Of a stretch of 64,000 nt of DNA, positions 53,483 to 61,997 are shown in pieces. A program made the translations under genes and the position numbers. This stretch comes from Synergistaceae bacterium (GTDB lineage: Bacteria; Synergistota; Synergistia; Synergistales; Aminobacteriaceae). A model generated the notes under the pieces. It saw only the letters and a program-made list of their open reading frames with translations, had not been told where the DNA came from and ran no database searches. Each line of letters starts with the position of its first letter. Within the stretch, counting starts at the first letter, position 1. The stretch covers positions 1 through 64,000 of the forward strand of contig JAHDKT010000106.1 of NCBI GenBank assembly GCA_018436725.1, in the 5' to 3' direction.

Positions 53483-54861
53483 CACATCCGCGCATCGTGA
53501 TCGCAGGAACCAACAGCGGTTCCGGAAAGACGACCTTCACGGCCGGACTCGTCGCCGCGCTCCGTTCGCGCGGGATGACCGTCCAACCCTTCAAGACGGG
53601 GCCGGACTATATCGACCCGGGCTTCCACACCCTGGCTGCGGGGCGGCCCTGCCGGAACCTGGACACGATGCTGCTCTCGCGGGACGGCACGCTGGAGCTG
53701 TTCGACCGCAACGCTTCAGACGCCGACATCTCGGTCGTCGAGGGCGTAATGGGACTCTTCGACGGCGCGGGCGCGCGCGACGAACGGGGGAGCACCGCGC
53801 ACCTGGCGAAGACGCTCGAAGCCCCTGTGATTCTGGTGATCAACGGCCGCTCCATGGCGCGGAGCGCCGCCGCGCTCGTCCTCGGCTTCTCGAAGTTCGA
53901 CAGGCGCGTCGCGGTCGCCGGAGTACTTCTGAACGCGCTGGGAAGCGCCAACCACTACCGGATTCTCAAGGAGGCCATCGAAGGAGATACGGGCATCCCG
54001 GTCTTGGGCTACCTGCCGCGCACGGGCGATATCGCCGTGCCGGAGCGCCACCTCGGGCTCGTTCCCTCCGTGGAACAGGAGCAGGGCGCGGAGATGATCG
54101 AGCGTATCCGCGTCCTCGTCGAGGAGCATGTCGACGTCGGCGCGCTCCTCGAACTCGCGCGGCGCGCCCCTCTCCTTCCGTCGTACTCTCCCGCCATCTT
54201 TTCCCGCGCCGCAACGCCGGGATGCGCCCGGATCGCGGTCGCGCGCGACGAGGCTTTCCACTTCTACTACCAGGACAACCTGGACATCCTCGAGCATCTG
54301 GGGGGGGCGCTGCTCCCCTTCAGCCCGCTGCGCGATCCGAAGCTGCCCGAAGGAACGCAGGGAGTGTACGTCGGCGGCGGCTTTCCGGAGGAGTTCGCGG
54401 AGAAGCTTTCCGCCAACGACTCGCTCCGCGCGGAGCTGCGCGCGGCGGCGGACTGCGGGATGCCAGTCTTCGCGGAGTGCGGCGGTCTGATGTACCTCGT
54501 CGAACGGCTTGAAGATAAATCGGGGACGACGCACCGAATGGCGGGGGTCTTTCCGGGAGTCACCCGGATGGGGAAGCGCCTCCAGGCGCTCGGGTACTGC
54601 GGCGGAACGCTCGAACGCGGGGCGCTGATCGGAAGGAAGGGCGCGTCGCTTCGCGGACATCTCTTTCACTGGTCCATCTACGCCAGCGAAGGAAACGACC
54701 ACCTCTTCTCCCTCCGCCTGGAGAAATATGGGAACGTCTACCGCGACGGGCTGGCGAAGAAGAACGCCTTCGCGAGCTACCTTCATCTGCACTTCGGTAC
54801 GAACCCCACCCCGGCGCGGCGCTTCCTGGAGCGCGCGGCGAAGTTTTCAGCGGAAATCTGA
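53479..54861 (+). CDS. cbiA: Cobyrinic acid a,c-diamide synthase (CbiA/CobB)
   Basis: 460 residues, two domains: an N-terminal P-loop amidoligase (RIVIAGTNSGSGKTTFTAGLVAAL, TGPDYIDPGFH, EGVMGLFDGA) and a C-terminal glutamine amidotransferase (GVYVGGGFPEEFAEKL and the Cys in PVFAECGGLMYL). It amidates the a- and c-side chains of cobyrinate (or hydrogenobyrinate) with glutamine and ATP. It is coupled to cobO by ATGA. Only these two corrin genes are present here, so the rest of the pathway lies elsewhere. Confidence 0.94.
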   Translation: MTHPRIVIAGTNSGSGKTTFTAGLVAALRSRGMTVQPFKTGPDYIDPGFHTLAAGRPCRNLDTMLLSRDGTLELFDRNASDADISVVEGVMGLFDGAGARDERGSTAHLAKTLEAPVILVINGRSMARSAAALVLGFSKFDRRVAVAGVLLNALGSANHYRILKEAIEGDTGIPVLGYLPRTGDIAVPERHLGLVPSVEQEQGAEMIERIRVLVEEHVDVGALLELARRAPLLPSYSPAIFSRAATPGCARIAVARDEAFHFYYQDNLDILEHLGGALLPFSPLRDPKLPEGTQGVYVGGGFPEEFAEKLSANDSLRAELRAAADCGMPVFAECGGLMYLVERLEDKSGTTHRMAGVFPGVTRMGKRLQALGYCGGTLERGALIGRKGASLRGHLFHWSIYASEGNDHLFSLRLEKYGNVYRDGLAKKNAFASYLHLHFGTNPTPARRFLERAAKFSAEI

Positions 54862-55046
54862 GGCGAGGAGCGTTCCGCTCTTCGCCGCAACTCGACACGC
54901 CACAGCTTCATCCTCGAAATCTTCCGCACAGCAGGAACTTCATAACACACCGGCAACGTTTTCAAAGGAAAGCTCGGAACAACTTTCACAACAAACGCAC
55001 ACAATCGGACCAGTTAACCCGAAATAAAATCTGCATGTTCAGCATA

Positions 55047-55075
55047 TTGACAGAAGGTTTCTTCCGTGTTATTTT
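55047..55075 (+). promoter_or_regulatory. Promoter of the aldehyde oxidoreductase gene block
   Basis: TTGACA (55047-55052), 17 bases, TATTTT (55070-55075). The spacer contains the small inverted repeat GAAG-gttt-CTTC, a possible regulator contact. Transcription should start near 55082, giving an ~85-base leader before the MoaD-like gene. The ~180 bases from 54862 to here hold no recognisable gene. Confidence 0.5.
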
Positions 55076-55168
55076 TTCAGAGGAATTTTTCTTTCATTTT
55101 TTGGGGCAAGGTATCTCATCTTTCACAACACAGGCCGGTCCCTCGAAAGCCTACGCCAGGTGGAGACG

Positions 55169-55423
55169 ATGACAAATCTGCGAATGCATTTCATGGGATC
55201 GCTCGCATCCCAGTTGGACGTACAGGACTTCGACATACCATACCGCTCCGAAGCAACTCCCGAAGAATTGCGGCAGCAGGTGGCGGCCGCTCTTCCGGAG
55301 CATATTTCCAGGGAGTTCATCGACTCGCTGTTTTTTTTCGCCGAAGGGAAGTTGATTACGGAGAAAACTTCGATGCGTCCGGACGAAACGATTCTTATAC
55401 ACATTCCGATCTTCGGAGGATAG
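55169..55423 (+). CDS. MoaD/ThiS-like ubiquitin-fold sulfur carrier
   Basis: 84 residues. The C-terminus reads ILIHIPIFGG, ending in the Gly-Gly that E1-like enzymes (MoeB/ThiF) adenylate and thiolate, and the preceding FFFAEGKLITEKTSMRPDET has the beta-grasp turn layout of MoaD (G at the hairpin, 'L.dGDEV' position). It would supply sulfur for the dithiolene of molybdopterin/tungstopterin. Its place at the head of a run with an aldehyde:ferredoxin oxidoreductase strongly suggests a dedicated role in making the tungsten cofactor, as MoaD-like genes are often next to AOR genes. ATG 55169 has GGTGGAG directly upstream; GTG 55160 is the alternative. Confidence 0.8.
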   Translation: MTNLRMHFMGSLASQLDVQDFDIPYRSEATPEELRQQVAAALPEHISREFIDSLFFFAEGKLITEKTSMRPDETILIHIPIFGG

Positions 55424-55586
55424 AAGAACGGCGACGAAGGAGGGATACGAGGGACGGTTTTCAAGAACAAGCACAGAGGACGTGCGGCAGCGGCCCAAGC
55501 GTTGTCGCATGCGGCGCACGCTCTACGCGGCTGATCTATCACCGTACCAGGATTGTAGCTCCGGCGATTGAAAAGGAGGCGACTCA

Positions 55587-55829
55587 ATGAGTACACAGGG
55601 TAACTGGTTTCAAATGAGCAAGGGCGACCGTTTCGCGCTGCTCGCCATTCTTCTGCTCGTCGCGTTCGGTTTCGTGCTTTTCAAGTTCCCCTCGACGATT
55701 CTCGGCATCTCGACTTTCGGGTGGTTCATGGGGTTGATGATGTTCATAGCCCCTCTGCTCTCGCTCGCGGGAATGTGTATGGATAAGAACCCCTCGGACA
55801 AGACCACCGAAGGAGGCTGCGCACGATGA
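55587..55829 (+). CDS. Two-helix membrane protein, presumed symporter accessory subunit
   Basis: 80 residues with two membrane helices (FALLAILLLVAFGFVLF and GWFMGLMMFIAPLLSLAGMCM) and polar ends. It overlaps the symporter ATG by four bases. Small two-helix partners of this size (such as YhdT of PanF or DUF485/DUF4212 proteins) accompany several sodium:solute symporters; the 'GWF...PLLSLAGMCMDKNP' layout resembles YhdT, but the family cannot be fixed from here. AAAGGAGG precedes the ATG. Confidence 0.7.
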   Translation: MSTQGNWFQMSKGDRFALLAILLLVAFGFVLFKFPSTILGISTFGWFMGLMMFIAPLLSLAGMCMDKNPSDKTTEGGCAR

Positions 55830-57271
55830 AAACTCTGGAACTCGCCATTACTCTGGGCTATATCGCTCTGTGCGTCGTCATCGGCATCTGGGTCTCACGG
55901 CGGGTGAGCGAGTCGTCGGACGACTACTGGGTGGCGGGGCGCAACATCGGCACGTTCACGAACTCCTGGGCCATGATGGCCGCCCTCGGAAGCGGCGGCT
56001 CCGTCCTCGGAGTCACCGGCCTCGCGTTCAATCTGGGCATCCCCTACGTCTTCGCCATGTTCGCGGGAGCCGTCGCGGGCTTCCCTCTCGCCGCCATTCT
56101 GGTCGCGCGCCAGCTCCGAAACTACAAGGTCCGCACCGTTCCGGAGTTTTTCGACTTCCGCTATAAGAACAAGGCCTTGAACTTCATCGCCCCGATCATC
56201 ATCCTCGTCTGTATGGAAGTGTACATCGTGGCCCAGCTCAAAGCGGCCGGCGTCACCGCGGTCTATCTTCTGGACATTCCGTACGACACGGCCGTCATCA
56301 TCACCGCCGTGGTCTTCACTCTCTACGTCTCCATCGGCGGCATGTGGGCGGTCACCATGACCGACGTTCTTCAGGGCATTCTCATGGTGTCGATGGTCGT
56401 CATCGTCTCCATCGCCGTCTTCATGGGATTCGGAGGCTTTTCCGAGACCGTCGTGAAGGGAACCGAAGCCTTTCCGAATCTGGGTATGATCCGCGACATG
56501 CCCATCATCAGCTATCTTGGGGCTTTCGCGGTCTGGTTCGTGGCCGGATGCACCGTTCCGCATCTCGTGATGCGGGTCTTCACCTCCCGCGACGCCAATT
56601 CCGCCCGCCTTTCGCTCAACTACTCCATGCTGATCTACGCCGTGATGATCTTCCTCGGCGCCATCGCGGTGGGCTGCGCCGGCAGAATTCTCTTCCCCGA
56701 ACTGAAAGACGCCGACACCGTCTTCCTGAAGGTCATGGAACACTACATGCCGTCTCGGATCATGGCCGGACTCGCCGTGGCCGCGGTCATGGCGGCGGTC
56801 ATGTCCACCACCGACGCGCTGATTCTGGCGGTCGCCAGCGCCGCGGTCAACGACATCTACAAGAAGCACATCAACCCGAACGCCTCCGAGAAGACGATCT
56901 ACAAAATGAGCCTCATCATGACGTGGGTCGCCGGACTTCTGGCCGTCTACTTCGCCTTCAATCCCCCCAAGCTGCTGACCATGCTCTACACCGCGGCCGT
57001 GGGCTTGCTTGGCGCGTCGTTCTTCGCTCCCATCGTGCTCGGCATCTGGTGGAAGAAGGCAACATCCTCCGGAGCGCTCTGGAGCTGCGTCGCGGGAGGG
57101 GTTTCCTATCTGTATCTGCTGTGGTACACGACGCTGCCTGCGCTCTCCCACATCCTGATCGCCATTCCGCTGAGCTTCGCGGTCCACTTCGCGGTCAGCT
57201 CGATGACGCAGTCGTCGATCGACAAGGCGATCTTGGAGAAAGTGGCGATCGGACACTGCAAAGAACTGTAG
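55826..57271 (+). CDS. Sodium:solute symporter (SSS family)
   Basis: 481 residues with about 12-13 membrane helices. The first helix ITLGYIALCVVIGIWVS and the DDYWVAGRNIGTFTNSWAMMAALGSGGSVLG block start the LeuT-fold; PHLVMRVFTSRDANSARLS and the SSS signature AAVMAAVMSTTDALILAVASAAVNDIY are diagnostic, with the Ser-Thr-Thr sodium-site residues. It imports a carboxylate, amino acid or related compound with sodium. The neighbouring aminotransferase and oxidoreductase point to an amino-group-bearing substrate. Overlaps the small accessory gene. Confidence 0.9.
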   Translation: MKTLELAITLGYIALCVVIGIWVSRRVSESSDDYWVAGRNIGTFTNSWAMMAALGSGGSVLGVTGLAFNLGIPYVFAMFAGAVAGFPLAAILVARQLRNYKVRTVPEFFDFRYKNKALNFIAPIIILVCMEVYIVAQLKAAGVTAVYLLDIPYDTAVIITAVVFTLYVSIGGMWAVTMTDVLQGILMVSMVVIVSIAVFMGFGGFSETVVKGTEAFPNLGMIRDMPIISYLGAFAVWFVAGCTVPHLVMRVFTSRDANSARLSLNYSMLIYAVMIFLGAIAVGCAGRILFPELKDADTVFLKVMEHYMPSRIMAGLAVAAVMAAVMSTTDALILAVASAAVNDIYKKHINPNASEKTIYKMSLIMTWVAGLLAVYFAFNPPKLLTMLYTAAVGLLGASFFAPIVLGIWWKKATSSGALWSCVAGGVSYLYLLWYTTLPALSHILIAIPLSFAVHFAVSSMTQSSIDKAILEKVAIGHCKEL

Positions 57272-57329
57272 GGGCGCAGCACGGTCCGCCTCGCTCCGGG
57301 GGAGGCCGTGCGCCGTCACGAGGCGCCCC
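57271..57329 (+). other. Branched hairpin between symporter and ferredoxin genes
   Basis: Outer stem GGGGCGC / GCGCCCC encloses GCACGG / CCGTGC with an inner CCTC/GAGG pairing. There is no T-run, so it looks like an intercistronic stabiliser or attenuating structure that separates the transport half from the oxidoreductase half of the operon. Confidence 0.45.
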
Positions 57330-57365
57330 CTCCCCCTCGGAGCAAGTTTATCTGGAGGTGAAGCA

Positions 57366-57776
57366 ATGCGATTCGTCACGGAGGAAAAACGCTGTTCCGG
57401 CTGCAGAACCTGTCAGATCTTCTGCGCCATGGTCCACTTCCGAAAAAACAATCCGAAGCTCGGCATGCTGAAGATACACGGTCATTTCCCCGAGCCCGGC
57501 GCATACTCGATATCCCACTGCACACAGTGCGGACTCTGCGCACAAGCGTGCCCCGTAGGAGCCATCCGGGAGAAGGACGGCGTCTATCTGGTCGATCCCG
57601 ACGTCTGTACGAAGTGCGGCGTCTGCGTCGGCGCATGCCCCTACGGCGTCATCTTTCTCCACGAAGAGATTCCCTATGCGATCAAGTGCGACAACTGCGG
57701 GGAGTGCATCCGCATCTGTCCGAGGGTCGCCCTGATGGACGGAGAGAAGGAGGTTGAAAACTATGCACGGATATAA
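57366..57776 (+). CDS. Polyferredoxin with four [4Fe-4S] motifs (AOR partner)
   Basis: 136 residues containing exactly sixteen Cys in four C-x2-C-x2-C-x3-C(P) sets: CSGCRTCQIFC, CTQCGLCAQACP, CTKCGVCVGACP and CDNCGECIRICP. This matches the AorB/HycB-like electron-transfer subunits found next to aldehyde:ferredoxin oxidoreductases. It should carry electrons from the AOR catalytic subunit to ferredoxin or another acceptor. Its 3' end overlaps the AOR gene by 14 bases. A GGAGG ribosome site precedes the ATG. Confidence 0.9.
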   Translation: MRFVTEEKRCSGCRTCQIFCAMVHFRKNNPKLGMLKIHGHFPEPGAYSISHCTQCGLCAQACPVGAIREKDGVYLVDPDVCTKCGVCVGACPYGVIFLHEEIPYAIKCDNCGECIRICPRVALMDGEKEVENYARI

Positions 57777-59625
57777 CGGAAAGCTCCTCCGCGTGGACCT
57801 TTCCGCGAACACCTCCTCCGTGGAAACCATTCCCGAAGAGATCATGAGGCAGTACGTCGGGGGCAGGGGGTTCGTCGCGCGGTATCTTTGGGACGAAATC
57901 GCGCCGGGGACCGACCCTCTCTCGCCCGAAAACCGGGTTATCATCGCCGTCGGCCCGCTCTCCGGCTCCTTCCTTCCAAGCAGCGGGAAAATAGAGTTCG
58001 GCACGAAATCGCCGCACACCGGCGGGTACCTCGACAGCAACATGGGCGGGCATCTCTCCGCGGAGCTGAAGCTCGCCGGGTACGACATGATCATCATACA
58101 GGGCCGGTCCGCAGCGCCGTCGTACCTCTTCATCGACAACGAGCGTGTGGAGATACGCGACGCGTCTTCCTACTGGGGCATGGGCGCCATCTCGGCCGAG
58201 GAGAAGTTCAAAAAGGACTTGGGCGAGGAGTTTCAGATCGCCGTCATCGGCCCAGCAGCCGAAAACGGCGTCACCTTCACCTGCATCAGTCACGATTTCG
58301 GACGGCAGGCGGGGAGAGGGGGGACGGCCTCCGTTCTGGCGTCGAAACATTTGAAAGCGATCGCCGTACGGGGCGACCGTACGGCGCCCATCGCCGATCC
58401 CGACGGACTGATGAAACAGAGCGTCTCCATGTACAAGAAGATCTTCGAGATACCGGCGTTCCTCTCCTGGACTCCCTACGGAACGGCCGACATCACCGAT
58501 TTCATCAACAAGAACGGCGCGTTCCCGACGAAAAACTTCAGCCGGGGCTATTTCGAGGACACCTCCGGAATCAACGGCAAGGCTCTTCGCGAGAAGATCC
58601 ATGTTCTCGACAAGGGCTGCTTCGGATGCCCCATCCCCTGCGGGAAGTACAGCAAGGCAGTTTTCAACGGGGATACCCGTTACGTGGAGGGGCCGGAGTA
58701 CGAGACCATCGCGCTTATAGGGGGCAACTGCCAGCTCACGGAGATCAACGACGTAGCGTACCTGAACTACTGGATGGACGAATACGGCATCGACACGATC
58801 TCGGGCGGCAATGTGATCGCGTTCGCGCTTGAATGCATCGAAAAGGGGATCATCGACAAGAGCCAGGTCGACGGCAAGGATCTGCGCTTCGGAGACACCG
58901 CCTCCGCGCTCTACCTTCTGGAGAAGATCGTGAAGCGGGAGGGGATCGGCGATCTTCTTTCGAAGGGAGTCAGGCCCGCGGCCAAGATTCTGGGGAAGGG
59001 TTCGGAGGATTTCGCCATCCACGTCAAGGGGCTGGAGGTCAGCGGCTATGAACCCAGAAACGCGGCGGGAATGCTTCTGGCCTACATGACGAGCGACATC
59101 GGCGCCCATCACGCCCGGGCATGGGCCATAACCTACGATATCGCGGTCGGGCGCTACGAGGTCAAGGGGAAGGCGGAGAAGGTCATCGACCTCCAGCATA
59201 TCCGTCCCTTCATCGATATGATGACCGTCTGCCGCTTTCCGTGGATCGAACTCGGCTTCCCTCTGGAGGAGTACGAGGAGGTCTTCCGCTGCATCACCGG
59301 CGTTCCCTGGACCTGGGAGGACTTCAAAAAGGTCGGCGAAAGAGTCTACAACCTGACGCGCGCATTCAACGTCCGGGAGATACCGGGCTTCGGCAGAGCG
59401 GACGACTACCCTCCCAAGCGGTTCTACGCAGAGCCCCTGGAGGGCGGGGGGCCGACGGCCGGACAACATGTCACGAAGGAGATCGTCGACGGCCTGCTCG
59501 ACGAGTATTACCGACTGAGAGGGTGGACCGAACAGGGCATTCCTACAAAGGAAAAACTGACGGAGACCGGTCTGGATTTTGTCCTTCCGGCACTTGCAAA
59601 AGCATCTTCCGGCACACTATCATAG
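57763..59625 (+). CDS. aor: Aldehyde:ferredoxin oxidoreductase (AOR family, tungstopterin enzyme)
   Basis: 620 residues, normal for AOR. HGYNGKLLRVDLSANTSSVE and YVGGRGFVARYLWDE open the pterin-binding domain 1, followed by VGPLSGSFLPSSGKIEFGTKSP. The [4Fe-4S] ligands are CFGCPIPC around residue 290 plus a later Cys in MTVCRFPW, and domain 3 has SDIGAHHARAW, the AOR proton/substrate region. It oxidises an aldehyde to a carboxylic acid with reduction of ferredoxin; tungsten is inferred from the family, molybdenum is possible. ATG 57763 has AAGGAGG nine bases upstream, inside the ferredoxin gene. The aldehyde is likely made by the aminotransferase downstream. Confidence 0.93.
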   Translation: MHGYNGKLLRVDLSANTSSVETIPEEIMRQYVGGRGFVARYLWDEIAPGTDPLSPENRVIIAVGPLSGSFLPSSGKIEFGTKSPHTGGYLDSNMGGHLSAELKLAGYDMIIIQGRSAAPSYLFIDNERVEIRDASSYWGMGAISAEEKFKKDLGEEFQIAVIGPAAENGVTFTCISHDFGRQAGRGGTASVLASKHLKAIAVRGDRTAPIADPDGLMKQSVSMYKKIFEIPAFLSWTPYGTADITDFINKNGAFPTKNFSRGYFEDTSGINGKALREKIHVLDKGCFGCPIPCGKYSKAVFNGDTRYVEGPEYETIALIGGNCQLTEINDVAYLNYWMDEYGIDTISGGNVIAFALECIEKGIIDKSQVDGKDLRFGDTASALYLLEKIVKREGIGDLLSKGVRPAAKILGKGSEDFAIHVKGLEVSGYEPRNAAGMLLAYMTSDIGAHHARAWAITYDIAVGRYEVKGKAEKVIDLQHIRPFIDMMTVCRFPWIELGFPLEEYEEVFRCITGVPWTWEDFKKVGERVYNLTRAFNVREIPGFGRADDYPPKRFYAEPLEGGGPTAGQHVTKEIVDGLLDEYYRLRGWTEQGIPTKEKLTETGLDFVLPALAKASSGTLS

Positions 59626-59694
59626 GAAGACTTTTCCCCGCCCGGGCGAACGCCGCAGGGCGGGGAGGCAACGTACCCAAAGGAGGCCGCTGGA

Positions 59695-60552
59695 ATGATT
59701 CTCAGCCGCATCAAAAACGAAATGTCCGACTTCTCGAAGAATCATCGCCTGCTGGCGCAGTTCATCCTGGACAACCCGGAGGACGTGGCGTTCATGACGG
59801 CCGCGCAGCTCGCCAAAAAAGTCGGGGTGAGCGAATCGACGGTCTTCCGTTTCGCCAACCAGCTCGGATTTCAGGGGTATCCCGAGCTGCGGACTTCCAT
59901 TCAGGAGAACATGATGGAGAGTTTCCAGGTGACCACCAGGGAGCAGGAATACATCTCCACCGAGGAGGAAGAGGAGGATCTCATCCTCAAGGGCTTTCGG
60001 ATCGATGCGCAGACAATAATGGCGGGGGCCGCGAAGATCAACAGGGCCGACCTGTACGAGGTGGCGGACATGATCGTCGGCGCGGAGTCGGTGTACGTGG
60101 TCGGGGAGAGAAGCTCGAACGCGCTGGCGCACTACCTGTGCTTTTATCTCTCCTGGTTTCTCCCTCACGTCCACCACCTGAACCCGGACTACGCTCTGGA
60201 GCGAATGACCAACCTCTCCCCGCGGACGCTCGTGATCGGGATTACATTCCACAGGTGCATCCGCAACGTGGTGGATATGGTGGCTCTGGCCAGACGAAAA
60301 GGCCTTCCTACTGTCGCCATCACGAACAGCGCCTCCACTCCCCTTGCCAGGAAAGCGTCGAAGGTGCTGACCGTTCCATGCAACTTCATCTCGTTCATCG
60401 ACTCGTACGCCGGGCCGATCAGTTTTATCAACGCCCTTATTCTCGCAGTCTCGCGGCGCAAGTTCGGCGACGTGGGGAAGAGCTTCGCCGATCTGGAAGC
60501 GCTCTGGAAGGAAAAGGGGACGTACATCATGGACACACATCGCGAAGAATGA
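59695..60552 (+). CDS. MurR/RpiR-family transcriptional regulator
   Basis: 285 residues. N-terminal RpiR helix-turn-helix (KNHRLLAQFILDNPEDVAFMTA, AQLAKKVGVSESTVFRFANQ LGFQGYPEL) and a C-terminal SIS (sugar isomerase) domain (YVVGERSSNALAHYLCF ... NLSPRTLVIGITFHRCIRNVVDMVALA) that senses a phosphorylated or acidic metabolite. It lies within the AOR block, 70 bases after aor and sharing a coupled junction with the aminotransferase, so it is the likely local regulator. AAAGGAGG precedes the ATG. Confidence 0.9.
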   Translation: MILSRIKNEMSDFSKNHRLLAQFILDNPEDVAFMTAAQLAKKVGVSESTVFRFANQLGFQGYPELRTSIQENMMESFQVTTREQEYISTEEEEEDLILKGFRIDAQTIMAGAAKINRADLYEVADMIVGAESVYVVGERSSNALAHYLCFYLSWFLPHVHHLNPDYALERMTNLSPRTLVIGITFHRCIRNVVDMVALARRKGLPTVAITNSASTPLARKASKVLTVPCNFISFIDSYAGPISFINALILAVSRRKFGDVGKSFADLEALWKEKGTYIMDTHREE

Positions 60553-60566
60553 AAGGAGACAGGAAA

Positions 60567-61901
60567 TTGAGCTACGTCTTTCCGCGCAACTTCAAGATTT
60601 CCGCTCCACGGATAACGAGAGGGGAGGGAATCTTTCTTTACGACGAGGAGGGGAACGCATACCTCGACGCCGCCGCGGGCGCTCTCTCCGCCAATATAGG
60701 GTACGGGGTAAAGGAAGTCGCGGAGGCTATCGCCCGCCAGACCGCGGCGGTCCCTTTTGCGCACGGCTTCACCTGGGACACATCCGTTACCGAGGAGGCG
60801 GCATCCATGATCGTGGAACTCGCCCCTCCGGGAATGGACCGGGTCTGGTTCGTCAACTCCGGAAGCGAAGCCATGGAGGCGGCGATCAAGATGGCCCGGC
60901 AGTACTATCTGGAACGGGACGGACTCGGCTCGGTAAAACACCTCGTCATCGGACGGCAGAACAGCTACCACGGCAGCTCCCTGGGAACCCTGGCCATCGG
61001 CGGAAGCGTCCCCAGACGGAAGCTATTTCTTCCGATGCTGCACGATCACCCGAAGATCGAAACGCATTACTGCTACCGCTGCCCCTACGGCCTTGAACGC
61101 CCGGCCTGCGGAACGCGCTGCGCCTACGACCTCGAAAAGACGATCCGGCGCATAGGGGCGCAGTATATCGCGGCGTTCGTCGCCGAACCGATCGTCGGGT
61201 CCACCGTGGGCGCGCTCGTCCCTCCGGACGACTACTGGCCCGTCGTCCGGGACATCTGCTCGCGGAACGACATTCTGCTCATCGCCGACGAAGTCATGAC
61301 GGGCTGCGGCCGTACAGGATCGAACTTCAGCGTCGACCACTGGAAGACCGTCCCCGATCTCGTCGCCGCGGCGAAAGGCCTGGCGGCAAGCTACTACCCC
61401 GCAGGCGCCGTCCTCGTCTCCTCGTTCATCGCGGAGGCTTTCGGCAAGGGGAGCGGATTCTTCGCCCACAGCCATACGTTCAACGGAATGCCCGCCGCTT
61501 CGGCCGCGATCGTGGCGGTACTCCGCTATTTGAAGGAGCACGGGCTCGTCGAAAACGCCGCGAAGCAGGGGCGTCTCGTCGAGAACGAACTCGCCCCCGC
61601 AATCGCGCGCGCTCCGCTCGTCGGGGAGATCCGGGGCAAAGGGCTGATGTGGGGAATCGAGCTGGTCGCCGACAAACAGTCGAAAGCGCCCTTCCCGGCG
61701 GCTACGGCGGCGGCGAACAGACTCAAGGCCATCTGCCAGAGACGCGGGATGACCGTCTACCCCGGAAAGGGCATGATCGACGGCGTCCTCGGGGACAACA
61801 TCATGATAGGACCGCCCCTCACGGTGACGGAAGAACAGGTGCGGCGCATCTTCTCCATCCTCGGAGACTCGCTGGAAGAGCTGGCGGAGACGCTCGCCTG
61901 A
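60567..61901 (+). CDS. Class III (omega) aminotransferase
   Basis: 444 residues, PLP fold type I, aminotransferase class III. FLYDEEGNAYLDAAAGALSANIGYG opens the domain; VWFVNSGSEAMEAAIKMARQY and ADEVMTGCGRTG carry the PLP ring and phosphate contacts, and the Schiff-base Lys is in VAAAKGLAASYYPAG. A CYRC ... CGTRC cysteine set near residue 160 could bind metal. It would deaminate a terminal amino group (GABA, beta-alanine, taurine, diamine type), giving an aldehyde, which fits the AOR upstream. TTG 60567 is chosen because AAAGGAG lies eight bases before it; ATG 60549, overlapping the regulator stop, is the alternative. Confidence 0.88.
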   Translation: MSYVFPRNFKISAPRITRGEGIFLYDEEGNAYLDAAAGALSANIGYGVKEVAEAIARQTAAVPFAHGFTWDTSVTEEAASMIVELAPPGMDRVWFVNSGSEAMEAAIKMARQYYLERDGLGSVKHLVIGRQNSYHGSSLGTLAIGGSVPRRKLFLPMLHDHPKIETHYCYRCPYGLERPACGTRCAYDLEKTIRRIGAQYIAAFVAEPIVGSTVGALVPPDDYWPVVRDICSRNDILLIADEVMTGCGRTGSNFSVDHWKTVPDLVAAAKGLAASYYPAGAVLVSSFIAEAFGKGSGFFAHSHTFNGMPAASAAIVAVLRYLKEHGLVENAAKQGRLVENELAPAIARAPLVGEIRGKGLMWGIELVADKQSKAPFPAATAAANRLKAICQRRGMTVYPGKGMIDGVLGDNIMIGPPLTVTEEQVRRIFSILGDSLEELAETLA

Positions 61902-61933
61902 ACATCCATGCGTATCAGCAAGAACTATCGAGG

Positions 61934-61961
61934 AGAGGCGACTCGAAAACGGGACGCCTCT
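61934..61961 (+). terminator. Hairpin after the aminotransferase gene
   Basis: AGAGGCG / CGCCTCT, seven pairs, 32 bases after the stop, followed by TCGTCG rather than a T-run. A weak terminator candidate for the AOR block. Confidence 0.4.
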
Positions 61962-61997
61962 TCGTCGTAGAGAAACGACGTAACTTTCACCCATCGC

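Noticed and set aside
55066..55590. A 174-codon plus-strand frame spanning the MoaD-like gene
   Set aside because: Overlaps the MoaD-like gene in another frame, which has a proper start and the terminal Gly-Gly; no motif in the longer frame.
55895..57379. A 494-codon minus-strand frame opposite the symporter
   Set aside because: Asp/His/Gly/Arg-rich antisense of membrane-helix codons; not protein-like.
60567..61901. The aminotransferase as the missing ArnB
   Set aside because: It is a class III (omega) aminotransferase; ArnB belongs to the DegT/DnrJ/EryC1 family and would carry different active-site motifs.
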